From positions 1 through 12,988 of the forward strand of contig DTVC01000003.1 in the NCBI GenBank assembly GCA_012963775.1: DNA of 12,988 bases, in the 5' to 3' direction. A program made the position numbers and the translations under genes. Numbering within the stretch: the first letter of the stretch is position 1; each line of letters begins with the position of its first letter. A model generated the notes under the pieces. That model made no database searches and had not been told where the DNA came from. It was given only the letters and a program-made list of their open reading frames with translations. Positions 1 through 7,153 of this stretch are shown here, in pieces. This DNA comes from Candidatus Pelagibacter sp. GTDB lineage: Bacteria > Pseudomonadota > Alphaproteobacteria > Pelagibacterales > Pelagibacteraceae.

Positions 1-337
1 TTGCTTGATTATCTATTTTATCGGATGAAATTATTTCTTTTTTTTTATTATAAGTAATTTTGTCAGATTGAATTGTAATATTATTTTTTTTGTCGATTAA
101 TACTACATTACCAATTGTTTCAAGAATTAATTTCTCTTTATTGTAATGAACCTCTTTTCCAGTAATCTCAGTTCCATCTTCAGATAGTACCTTGACTCCG
201 CCATAAGCTTTAACCAAATTACCTTTTTCTAAAATGTCTATTTGCGATGATTCTATTTCAAAAATTTCAGATTTAGCAAAATTATAAATAAAAAAATTAC
301 TTAAAATTAAAAAAATTAATAAAAATCTAATTTTCAT
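1..337 (-). CDS. lptD: LPS-assembly protein LptD, N-terminal fragment (cut by window edge)
   Basis: Partial gene; only the first 112 codons are inside the window and the rest continues past base 1. The start ATG is at 337-335. Residues 1-22 form a signal peptide (Lys-Arg n-region, long Leu/Ile/Phe core, cut near FAKSEI). From about residue 25 there is an OstA/LptA-like repeat region (for example LVKAYGGVKVLSEDGTEITG) typical of the periplasmic N-domain of LptD, which receives lipopolysaccharide from the Lpt bridge before the outer-membrane barrel inserts it in the outer leaflet. It could in principle be a separate LptA-like protein, since the barrel is not visible, but its place directly after lptF-lptG matches the alphaproteobacterial lptF-lptG-lptD order. 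The start overlaps the end of lptG by 11 bases, suggesting translational coupling. A short AGGA (plus-strand tcct 341-344) lies 3 bases before the ATG. Confidence 0.8.
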   Translation of the reverse strand, partial: MKIRFLLIFLILSNFFIYNFAKSEIFEIESSQIDILEKGNLVKAYGGVKVLSEDGTEITGKEVHYNKEKLILETIGNVVLIDKKNNITIQSDKITYNKKKEIISSDKIDNQA

Positions 338-1409
338 TTATCCTGATCAAAAATGTTAAACAAAACAAAAATAATATTAAATGTGGCAACCAAATTGAAA
401 TAATAATTGGTAATTTTTCATTCGTTCCCAATAAATTTATAAAATAATTTAAATAATAAATAATAACTGATAAAATTATACCAATGGTAATATTTACAAT
501 TTTCGATTTATTATATTTAATGTTTAACATCAAAATTCCTCCCACTAAGGACATTATCATTAAATAAATTGGAAATGAGTATAACTTATGTAAGTGGGAG
601 TTAATTTCTAAAGTAGAATATCCCAGTTGATTATAATCTTTGGACATACTCAATAATTCAAAAAAAGTTAAGGAAGTTAAATTTGAAAATATATTATTAA
701 GTTTTTCTTTGTTAAAGTTTGTCTTAAATAAAATTTGATCATGACTTACTTTTGACTTTTCTATTTCATGAACCTCTACATTCTTTATTTTCCAGGTATT
801 TTTTTGGATATTGGCACTTTTACCAATGATTGTTTTAACTATATTAAAATCTTTATCCATTTGAGTTATTATTAATTTTTTTAAAGTATCGTTTTCGAAT
901 ATTTCTGCGTTAATTATATTTATTGAATTATCAACTTCATCTTTTATCCAAAGTCCATTTTCATTTACTACAGCAAGATATTTTTTGTCATCTGTAAACT
1001 TATTTTTAAAACTTAAATAAGAATGTTTCATTTGAGCTGAAATTGTATAGAACAAAGAGACAATTAAAATTCCACAAACCAATGAAGTTATAATTAAAAT
1101 TTTAATTAAAACTAAATTATCTACCCCATGTTTTTTAAGAACTATTAATTCTTCTTTTTCAAATAAATTAACAAAAAACATTTGAGTTGAAATCAAAAAA
1201 ATAAATGGAAATATTTCATAAAGTATTGAAGGAACATTTAGAAATGTAAGTAAAAAAGAGTATGAAATGCCAAGATCTAAATTTTTAAAAAATTTTATTT
1301 CTTCTAGTATATTAAGTAAAAAAGATAAAATAAGAAAGAGGCAACTAATTAAAAAAATATTTTTTAATAAAGATTTTATCAGGTACTGTTGATAAGTTTT
1401 AATAATCAT
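327..1409 (-). CDS. lptG: LPS export ABC transporter permease LptG
   Basis: Inner-membrane permease of the LptB2FG transporter, which extracts lipopolysaccharide from the inner membrane and passes it to the LptC-LptA-LptD bridge. The 360-residue length equals the family norm. The topology is the YjgP/YjgQ pattern: three N-terminal membrane segments (about 17-37, 55-82, 98-122), a periplasmic beta-jellyroll domain (about 125-265), and three C-terminal segments in the last 90 residues. Recognisable family signatures are EKEELIVLKKHGV (about 84-96), the cytoplasmic coupling region that contacts LptB, and the NENGLWIKD stretch at the start of the jellyroll. LptF and LptG are paralogues; I assign LptG because it is the second gene and carries the GLWI-D signature. 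It starts within the last 11 bases of lptF, and its end overlaps lptD, so the three are probably one operon. lptB is not in this window. Confidence 0.9.
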   Translation of the reverse strand: MIIKTYQQYLIKSLLKNIFLISCLFLILSFLLNILEEIKFFKNLDLGISYSFLLTFLNVPSILYEIFPFIFLISTQMFFVNLFEKEELIVLKKHGVDNLVLIKILIITSLVCGILIVSLFYTISAQMKHSYLSFKNKFTDDKKYLAVVNENGLWIKDEVDNSINIINAEIFENDTLKKLIITQMDKDFNIVKTIIGKSANIQKNTWKIKNVEVHEIEKSKVSHDQILFKTNFNKEKLNNIFSNLTSLTFFELLSMSKDYNQLGYSTLEINSHLHKLYSFPIYLMIMSLVGGILMLNIKYNKSKIVNITIGIILSVIIYYLNYFINLLGTNEKLPIIISIWLPHLILFLFCLTFLIRINEN

Positions 1410-2541
1410 AATTTTTTTTGAAATTAAATTTAAATTTTATAATTAAAAAAAAGTAGAAAACTAAACTCAATATAAATGGAGAAATTAAAAATAAATAACT
1501 ACTTACATTAGAATACTTTATTAATTGAGGAGAAACTTCAGCCAAAATTATTGTTATTATCCCTAAGATGAAAATTGCAAGTCTAAATTTATTGTATTTA
1601 GTTTCTTCACTTGGTTTAAATATCAAACAGCTAGTTATCAGTGCAATTATTAATATATATATTGGACTAAACATTCTTTTAAAAGTTTCATTTAAAAATT
1701 CATTTATAGAATTCAAATCGCAAGTATAATTAGTTTTTGTATAAGATTGCCTATATTTAATAATTGAATTTATACATTGTAATAATTCATAACTATTTAA
1801 TTCTTGTATTTTTGGAAAAGTAGTTGATTTAGTAGAGTACTTAGATAAATCTATTTCAAACTTTCCAAAAGAAAAAATGGTTGTTCTATTTTCTTTTAAA
1901 TCAATAACTTTACCATTGAATAGTAAAAGAGAATATTTATTATTTTTTCTTAAAATTATTCCACTTTTTGCTGAAATTATTTGTGATTCATTTTTGCCTC
2001 TATCGTATTCTTTTAAAAAAATATTTTTTAGTATTCCATTATCTTCTTTTTTTTCTACAAATATAGTAAGATCAGATACAGTATCAATGAATTGTTTAGA
2101 TTTTATGAGAGATGGTAAATAATCAATATTCGAGTCCCTAATATATGATCTAGCTAAATCTTGTGTTTTAGGAACTACTAGAAAATTTAACACTAATTGT
2201 AAAATTAAAAATAAAAAAGAAAATTTAATTAAATGATTTATAAATTCTATTTTTTTAATTCCATTTGTCCAAAAAATTAAAATTTCTTTATTATCCTCAT
2301 ATTTGGAAAAAATATAAAATAGCGATATAAAAAATACAAAAATTATTAATCTGCTAAATATTTTGGGCAAATTTAACAAAGAATACATAAAGTATACCTT
2401 GAAACTATGGCCATCCTCAGAAACAAAATCTAAAAAATTTACTGCCTGTATTACCCAAACAACCAATGTAATACTAAGGGCAGTGATTAAAAAAAATGAA
2501 GTTATATCTCCATAAATATTTCTAAATATCAATTTTTTCAT
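1399..2541 (-). CDS. lptF: LPS export ABC transporter permease LptF
   Basis: Partner permease of LptG in the LptB2FG lipopolysaccharide exporter of the inner membrane. It has 380 residues, close to the usual 360-390. Predicted membrane segments lie at about 14-37, 50-78 and 103-124, then a periplasmic beta-rich domain to about 288, then segments at about 291-308, 319-337 and 347-369. The family coupling region appears as KYEDNKEILIFWTNGI (80-95). The assignment to LptF rather than LptG rests on gene order (first of the pair) and the VVPKTQDLARSYIRDSNID region after the third helix. The ATG at 2541-2539 is the first gene start of the minus-strand lpt cluster, and only 56 bases separate it from the divergent pepA. 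I see no clear ribosome binding site or minus-strand promoter in that gap. Confidence 0.9.
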   Translation of the reverse strand: MKKLIFRNIYGDITSFFLITALSITLVVWVIQAVNFLDFVSEDGHSFKVYFMYSLLNLPKIFSRLIIFVFFISLFYIFSKYEDNKEILIFWTNGIKKIEFINHLIKFSFLFLILQLVLNFLVVPKTQDLARSYIRDSNIDYLPSLIKSKQFIDTVSDLTIFVEKKEDNGILKNIFLKEYDRGKNESQIISAKSGIILRKNNKYSLLLFNGKVIDLKENRTTIFSFGKFEIDLSKYSTKSTTFPKIQELNSYELLQCINSIIKYRQSYTKTNYTCDLNSINEFLNETFKRMFSPIYILIIALITSCLIFKPSEETKYNKFRLAIFILGIITIILAEVSPQLIKYSNVSSYLFLISPFILSLVFYFFLIIKFKFNFKKNYDY

Positions 2542-2555
2542 TGAAATTTGCTTTT

Positions 2556-2584
2556 TTGATACATATATATTTTCAACTTATAAT
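2556..2584 (+). promoter_or_regulatory. Predicted sigma-70 promoter for pepA-ndk
   Basis: A TTGATA -35 box (2556-2561) is followed after exactly 17 bases by a perfect TATAAT -10 box (2579-2584). Transcription would begin near 2591, leaving only about 7 bases before the pepA ATG at 2598, too few for a Shine-Dalgarno site, and none is visible. This would make a near-leaderless mRNA. The base composition here makes chance AT-rich matches common, but 11 of 12 consensus bases with ideal spacing in a 56-base divergent gap is better than background. Confidence 0.6.
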
Positions 2585-2597
2585 ATAATAATTTTAA

Positions 2598-4076
2598 ATG
2601 AACTTAAAAATAAACTACCTTTCGAAATTTAATGAAAATAAGTCAAATAATATTGCTGTTTTTTTAAAAAGTGAAACAAAAAGCAATGATTTGTTTAAAA
2701 TTTTTGGAAAAGACAAACATATCGTTACTTCTATCGAAAAACTAAAAAAAAAAGAAAATTTTACAAAAAAGAAGGTTATTACCTCTATTGATATAGGTAT
2801 AGAAAAAAAGATAATAGTAATCTGGGTAGATAATAAAATATCTTCAAATCAAGTAGTAGAGCTAGGTGCAAAGTTTTTTGATTTCTTAAAAAATAATATG
2901 ATTAAAGATGTAATTTTGCACGGGCCATCTCTTATTAATGGTAGTAAAAAATTCAACATAGAAGAGTTTGTTCATGGAGCGCAGCTTAAGTCATATAAGT
3001 TTGATATATATAAAACTTCTAATAATAAAAATAAAAAAGATAAAGAATTTATATTAAATGTTTTTCAAAATAAAATTGAAAAGAATTTACAAATTAACCT
3101 AAACGCACTTTTAGAAGGAATAAATTTTTCTAGAGATTTAGTTTCTGAACCAGGAAATATCTTAACACCAGATGAATATGTAAAAAGATTACTTAAATTA
3201 AAAAAACATGGATTAAAAATTACAGTCTATGATGAGAAAAAATTAAAAAAGCTCGGAATGAATGCACTATTAGGTGTTGGGCAAGGTAGTGTATGTGGTT
3301 CGTATTTAGTTGCAATTGAATGGAATGGATTAAAAAATAATTCAAAACCATTAGCATTTGTTGGAAAAGGAGTTTGTTTTGATACAGGTGGAATTTCATT
3401 AAAGCCAGCAAAATTCATGGAAGAAATGACATATGATATGGCAGGATCAGCTGTTGTAGCAGGATTGATGAAAAATTTTGCACTAAGAAAAGCAAAAATA
3501 AATGCTGTAGGGGTTGTGGGGCTAGTTGAAAATATGCCAGGAGGAAATGCGCAAAGGCCCGGCGATATTGTAAAATCTTATAGTGGTAAAACAATTGAAA
3601 TTTTAAATACTGATGCAGAAGGCAGATTAGTTTTAGCAGATGCTTTAACATTTACTGAAAAAAAATTTAAACCTAATTTTATCGTAGATTTAGCAACTCT
3701 AACCGGAGCAATAATTGTTTGTTTAGGAGGAGAATATGCAGGATTATTTTCAAATAACGACAATCTTTCAAAAAAAATAATTGATGCAGGTAATAAAGTA
3801 GATGAAAAAGTATGGAGGATGCCATTGCATAAAAATTATGACAAGTTAATGGACTCAAAAATTGCCGATGTTCAAAATATAAACTATTCGGGAGGAGCGG
3901 GGTCAATAACAGCAGCTCAATTTTTACAAAGATTTATAATTCACAAAACTCAATGGGCACATTTAGATATTGCCGGTATGGCTTTTTCAAAAAAAGCAGC
4001 AAACATTAATCCTGGAGGTGCAACAGGCTTTGGAGTAAGGCTTTTAAATAAATTAGTAGAAGAAAATTATGAATAA
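2598..4076 (+). CDS. pepA: Leucyl (cytosol) aminopeptidase, M17 family
   Basis: Cytoplasmic di-metal aminopeptidase that removes N-terminal residues from peptides. Length 492, normal for bacterial PepA. The N-terminal regulatory/hexamer domain covers about 1-165, the catalytic M17 domain about 170-490. Metal and catalytic residues are visible: K257 and D262 in VGKGVCFDTGG, K269 (catalytic lysine), D280 in TYDMAGSA, and the family signature NTDAEGRL at 337-344 giving D339, E341 and R343. So the enzyme appears intact. The N-domain is weakly conserved and Lys/Asn rich. The start is the first ATG, just downstream of a strong promoter and without a ribosome binding site. Its last 8 bases overlap the start of ndk, so the two are probably cotranscribed. 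In some bacteria PepA also binds DNA (XerA role); nothing here tests that. Confidence 0.95.
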   Translation: MNLKINYLSKFNENKSNNIAVFLKSETKSNDLFKIFGKDKHIVTSIEKLKKKENFTKKKVITSIDIGIEKKIIVIWVDNKISSNQVVELGAKFFDFLKNNMIKDVILHGPSLINGSKKFNIEEFVHGAQLKSYKFDIYKTSNNKNKKDKEFILNVFQNKIEKNLQINLNALLEGINFSRDLVSEPGNILTPDEYVKRLLKLKKHGLKITVYDEKKLKKLGMNALLGVGQGSVCGSYLVAIEWNGLKNNSKPLAFVGKGVCFDTGGISLKPAKFMEEMTYDMAGSAVVAGLMKNFALRKAKINAVGVVGLVENMPGGNAQRPGDIVKSYSGKTIEILNTDAEGRLVLADALTFTEKKFKPNFIVDLATLTGAIIVCLGGEYAGLFSNNDNLSKKIIDAGNKVDEKVWRMPLHKNYDKLMDSKIADVQNINYSGGAGSITAAQFLQRFIIHKTQWAHLDIAGMAFSKKAANINPGGATGFGVRLLNKLVEENYE

Positions 4077-4479
4077 TCTGGAACAAACATTATCAATAAT
4101 TAAACCTGATGCAGTAGAGAGAAATTTATCTGAAGAAATTAAAAGTGAATTTGAAAAAAGTGGATTTAACATTTTGAAAGAAAAAAAAATTAAACTCGAA
4201 AAATCTGATGCGGAAAAATTTTATAAAGTACACCAAACTAAACCATTTTATAACGATTTATGTGATTATCTTTCATCAGGTCCTATAGTAGTAATGGCTC
4301 TTGAAAAAGAAAATGCTGTTGCAGATAATAGAAAATTAATGGGAGCGACTGATCCGAAGAATGCAGAATCAGGAACATTAAGGGAAAAATATGGTATTTC
4401 CATTGATAAAAATTCTGTTCATGGCTCAGATAGTGTTGAAAATGCTAAAATAGAGATTAATTTTTTCTTTAACGACTAG
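4069..4479 (+). CDS. ndk: Nucleoside diphosphate kinase
   Basis: Transfers the gamma phosphate from ATP to other (d)NDPs through a phosphohistidine, supplying (d)NTPs. The 136-residue length is normal (usually about 140). Key residues are in place: K12 in IIKPDAV, R88 and T94 in NRKLMGATDP, R105, and the active-site signature NSVHGSDS at 115-122 with catalytic H118. The start ATG lies inside the last codons of pepA (8-base overlap), preceded by a weak AGAAG, so translation is probably coupled to pepA. In many related genomes holC (DNA polymerase III chi) sits between pepA and ndk; it is not here. The 3' end overlaps the end of the convergent purN gene by 11 bases. Confidence 0.95.
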   Translation: MNNLEQTLSIIKPDAVERNLSEEIKSEFEKSGFNILKEKKIKLEKSDAEKFYKVHQTKPFYNDLCDYLSSGPIVVMALEKENAVADNRKLMGATDPKNAESGTLREKYGISIDKNSVHGSDSVENAKIEINFFFND

Positions 4480-5053
4480 ATAAAAATTTTACAATAGCCC
4501 TAGGATAGAGTTGATGTTCAAGCTTTAAAACCTTTTTTGCTAAACTATTTTCATTATCTTTCCTTAATATTTTAATTTTTTTTTGAAGGATAATTTTTCC
4601 TGAATCTAAACGACTATTTACCAAATGTACTGTACAACCAGTAAATTTTTCTTTATTTTCAATCACTCTCCTATGAGTATTCAATCCTTTATAGTTTGGA
4701 AGTAGAGAAGGATGAATATTCAAAATTTTTCCTTCAAATTTTAGTATAAATTTTTTTGAAAGTATTTTCATAAATCCAGCTAAACAAATTAATCGAATCT
4801 TATATTTTAATAAAGCACCTAAAAGTTTTTTTTCTGCTTTTAATTTATTTTTGTATATTACAACTATATTTTTTATATTATTGATTTTAGCATAATTTAG
4901 ACCTTGGGCTTCTTTATTGTTAGATACAACTAAAACAATTTTAATTGGAGATAATTTTTTTTTTGTAAAATTTATTAAAGATTTTAAATTACTTCCTCTT
5001 CCAGAAATAAATACTGCAGCATTTAACTTACTTTTGCCAATGAATTTTGCCAT
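4469..5053 (-). CDS. purN: Phosphoribosylglycinamide formyltransferase
   Basis: Third step of de novo purine synthesis: formylates GAR to FGAR using 10-formyl-tetrahydrofolate, in the cytoplasm. From the chosen ATG (5053-5051) the protein has 194 residues, close to the usual 190-215. Visible motifs: FISGRGSNLKSLI near the N-terminus (phosphate loop), LAGFMKILS, and NIHPSLLP carrying N112 and H114, with the third catalytic residue D150 in NSRLDSGKII. The usual GLHTH is GLNTH here. An upstream TTG at 5092 in the same frame would add 13 residues and a 65-base overlap with purM; I prefer the ATG because the residues after it lead straight into the first strand. Neither start has a clear ribosome binding site. 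The chosen start overlaps the end of purM by 26 bases, in the same purM-purN order as in E. coli. Confidence 0.92.
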   Translation of the reverse strand: MAKFIGKSKLNAAVFISGRGSNLKSLINFTKKKLSPIKIVLVVSNNKEAQGLNYAKINNIKNIVVIYKNKLKAEKKLLGALLKYKIRLICLAGFMKILSKKFILKFEGKILNIHPSLLPNYKGLNTHRRVIENKEKFTGCTVHLVNSRLDSGKIILQKKIKILRKDNENSLAKKVLKLEHQLYPRAIVKFLSSR

Positions 5054-6065
5054 CAATTTTAATTTTTTTTTCACCAGGAATGATTTTTCCAATTATATAA
5101 GGTTGATACTCTTTGGAAAAAAACTTTTTGACTTTATTTAAATTTTTATAATTTATTATTAAACAAAAACCTACACCACAATTAAATGTTTTTATCATTT
5201 CATAATCATCCACGCCTTGATTTTTTATCCAATTAAATATTGATCGAGTTTTTATATTATTTAAATTAATATATGCACATAAACCTTTTGGTATTACTCT
5301 TTTAATATTATCTTCTAAACCACCACCAGTTATATTCGCGCATCCATTCAGTAAATTATTTTTTATTAAATTTAACACTTCTTTTACATAAATTTTTGTT
5401 GGCTTTAAAATTTCTTTTTTTAAAAATTTATTTTTAAGTATATTTATTTTTTTTTTTTTTAAAATATGCCTTACTAAAGAAAAGCCATTAGAGTGCAGAC
5501 CGCTTGAAGGCACAGCAAGAATTAAATTATTCTTTTTTATTTTATGTTTATATAAAATTTTTTTTTTCTCTACTATGCCAGCAGAGAAACCAGCAATATC
5601 AAATTTACCTTTTGAATATGTACTAGGCATTTCTGCCGTTTCTCCTCCAACTAGCTCACAATCTGAAATCTTACATCCTTTAACAACGCCTTTTAAAAGC
5701 GACTTTAATTTTTTTAAATCAATTTTGTTTATAGAAATATAATCCAAGAATATCATTGGCTTTGCTCCTTGGACTATCAGATCATTTACACACATTGCAA
5801 CTAGATCAATTCCAATTGTGTCATATTTTTTTAAAATGTTAGCGATTTCAATTTTTGTACCCACACCATCTGTACTTGCAACTATTTGTGGGCTCTGAAA
5901 TGTTTTAGGAATATTTGTTACCGAACCAAAACTACCAATATTATTATATTTGCTATTTTGTTTCGTTTTTTTAGAGTTTAAAGATATGAATTTGACAAAT
6001 TTATCGGCCTCTTTAATGTTAACTCCACTTTTTTTGTATGTTAGACTACTCCTATTCATTTTCAT
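5028..6065 (-). CDS. purM: Phosphoribosylformylglycinamidine cyclo-ligase (AIR synthetase)
   Basis: Fifth step of purine synthesis: ATP-dependent ring closure of FGAM to AIR. The 345-residue length is that of the family. Motifs in order: TYKKSGVNI at the N-terminus, STDGVGTK (64-71), MCVNDLIVQGAKP (91-103), LVGGETAEMP (138-147), SSGLHSNGFSLVR (187-199) and TGGGLEDN in the C-domain; all are typical of PurM and cover ATP and substrate binding. Two starts are possible: ATG at 6065 or two codons later at 6059; the data do not decide. The gene is followed by the overlapping purN. Its start is only about 11 bases from the divergent DUF2066 gene, so its promoter must lie inside that neighbour's first codons. 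A 14-base A run on the coding strand encodes K203-K206, inside an otherwise intact frame. Confidence 0.95.
   Translation of the reverse strand: MKMNRSSLTYKKSGVNIKEADKFVKFISLNSKKTKQNSKYNNIGSFGSVTNIPKTFQSPQIVASTDGVGTKIEIANILKKYDTIGIDLVAMCVNDLIVQGAKPMIFLDYISINKIDLKKLKSLLKGVVKGCKISDCELVGGETAEMPSTYSKGKFDIAGFSAGIVEKKKILYKHKIKKNNLILAVPSSGLHSNGFSLVRHILKKKKINILKNKFLKKEILKPTKIYVKEVLNLIKNNLLNGCANITGGGLEDNIKRVIPKGLCAYINLNNIKTRSIFNWIKNQGVDDYEMIKTFNCGVGFCLIINYKNLNKVKKFFSKEYQPYIIGKIIPGEKKIKIDGKIHWQK
5447..5460 (-). repeat. 14-base A tract inside purM coding strand
   Basis: Fourteen consecutive T on the plus strand, that is fourteen A in the purM sense strand, encoding four lysines (K203-K206) plus flanking codon bases. 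It is the longest homopolymer I noticed in the window. Such a run is a candidate for polymerase slippage or sequencing error. The frame across it is intact here, with family motifs on both sides. Confidence 0.85.
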
Positions 6066-6076
6066 TGTTTTTACTT

Positions 6077-7153
6077 ATGTTCCAAAAAAAAAAAATTACA
6101 CGATTTAGACTGTATATATTTTTTCTGTTATTCGTTCTATTTTTTATTAAGTTTTCCACAACTTCTGTTTATGCGAATACCTATAAAATAATTGATTTAG
6201 AAATATCTGAATCTTACGACCTAAATTTTAATAAACAAAATGTTATTGATAGTGCATTTCAGATGGCATTTAAAGAATTAATAGCAAAAATAACAATTTC
6301 TGAAGATAAAAAAAATTTAAACAGCACAAATTTAAAACTAATAAAAAGCTTGGTTGATTCTTTTACAATTGTTGATGAAAAATTTATAGAAAACAAATAT
6401 TTTGCTAAATTTGATGTAGATTTTAATAAAAAAAAAGTTCTAAATTTTTTAGAAAGAGAAAATATTTTTCCATCAATTCCGAAAGAAAAAAATTTATTTT
6501 TAATGCCAATTTTAATTGATATTGAAAAAAAACAAATTAAACTTTTTAGTGAAAATCCATTTTATTTAAATTGGAACAATAAAAATGAAAAACATTATCT
6601 GTTAAAATATATTTTACCCAATGAAGATTTAGAGGACATTAATATTTTAAAAAAAAATATTAATAATATTGAAGATTATGATTTTAGTGAAATTATATCA
6701 AAATATGATCTCAAAGATTATATAATTATTATTTTTTTTAAAAATGAAAATCAGTTAAGAACACTTTCAAAGTTGAATTTAAACAAAAACTTAATTTTTA
6801 CAAACCAAATTTTTTTAAAGGTAAGTTTTGATAAAAAAGAATCTTTGGAAAAAATAATTAAAACTTTAAAAACAGATTATGAAAATCAATGGAAAAAAAT
6901 AAACCAAATAAATACTTCTATTAAATTATCTTTAACACTTTCTTTAAATTCGCAAAATTATGATTTAATTAAAAAATTCGAAAAAGAGCTATCAAATTTA
7001 GATTTAGTTTCAAATTATTATATTGATAACTTTTCTAGTCAAATGACAATTTATAAAATAATTTATAATGGTACCCCAGATAAATTTATTCAAGAAATTG
7101 AAAACAATGGCTTAAAATTAGATACTTCTTTCAGAATTTGGAGAATTCGATGA
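6077..7153 (+). CDS. Exported DUF2066-family protein of unknown function
   Basis: 358 residues from the chosen ATG at 6077. Residues 1-33 form a signal peptide or anchor: a Lys/Arg n-region (FQKKKITRFR), a long Phe/Leu/Ile core and a likely cut after VYA, before NTYKIIDL. The mature part is Lys/Asn/Ile-rich with alternating strands and helices and ends in FRIWRIR. I assign DUF2066 from the N-terminal pattern (an opening strand, then a helix like VIDSAFQMAFKELIAKIT) and from position: in alphaproteobacteria a DUF2066 gene commonly lies between purMN and hdaA. The family has no established function that I know of. A start at 6038 would add 13 residues and overlap purM by 28 bases; I reject it because the shorter form gives a cleaner signal peptide. 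The last 4 bases (ATGA) overlap hdaA. A 12-A run occupies codons 3-7. Confidence 0.75.
   Translation: MFQKKKITRFRLYIFFLLFVLFFIKFSTTSVYANTYKIIDLEISESYDLNFNKQNVIDSAFQMAFKELIAKITISEDKKNLNSTNLKLIKSLVDSFTIVDEKFIENKYFAKFDVDFNKKKVLNFLERENIFPSIPKEKNLFLMPILIDIEKKQIKLFSENPFYLNWNNKNEKHYLLKYILPNEDLEDINILKKNINNIEDYDFSEIISKYDLKDYIIIIFFKNENQLRTLSKLNLNKNLIFTNQIFLKVSFDKKESLEKIIKTLKTDYENQWKKINQINTSIKLSLTLSLNSQNYDLIKKFEKELSNLDLVSNYYIDNFSSQMTIYKIIYNGTPDKFIQEIENNGLKLDTSFRIWRIR
6084..6095 (+). repeat. 12-base A tract at the 5' end of the DUF2066 gene
   Basis: Twelve consecutive A encode the end of Q3, the lysines K4-K6 and the first base of I7, directly after the start ATG-TTC. A one-base change here would destroy the frame at the very start of the protein. 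Confidence 0.85.
7140..7143 (+). promoter_or_regulatory. Shine-Dalgarno GGAG for hdaA
   Basis: GGAG with a 6-base spacer to the ATG at 7150, inside the last codons of the DUF2066 gene. It is one of the few good ribosome binding sites in the window and decides the hdaA start in favour of 7150 over the in-frame TTG at 7138. Confidence 0.7.

Noticed and set aside
1877..2122. Plus-strand open frame of about 80 codons inside lptF.
   Set aside because: Antisense to a well-supported permease; hydrophobic composition reflects reverse reading of Lys/Asn-rich codons.
2542..2597. A minus-strand promoter for lptF in the divergent gap.
   Set aside because: Several TATATT/TATAAG-like hexamers exist but none has a -35 partner at a good distance; the AT content makes such matches uninformative.
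3220..3906. Several open frames on the minus strand across pepA.
   Set aside because: They lie opposite a gene with intact M17 motifs, have no recognisable domains or ribosome binding sites, and are rich in residues expected from antisense reading.
5054..5092. TTG start extending PurN by 13 residues.
   Set aside because: It would overlap purM by 65 bases; the added residues are not part of the family fold and an ATG follows at 5053.
6038..6076. Upstream ATG extending the DUF2066 protein by 13 residues.
   Set aside because: It would overlap the divergent purM start by 28 bases and place an uncharged hydrophobic stretch before the Lys/Arg n-region, which spoils the signal peptide.
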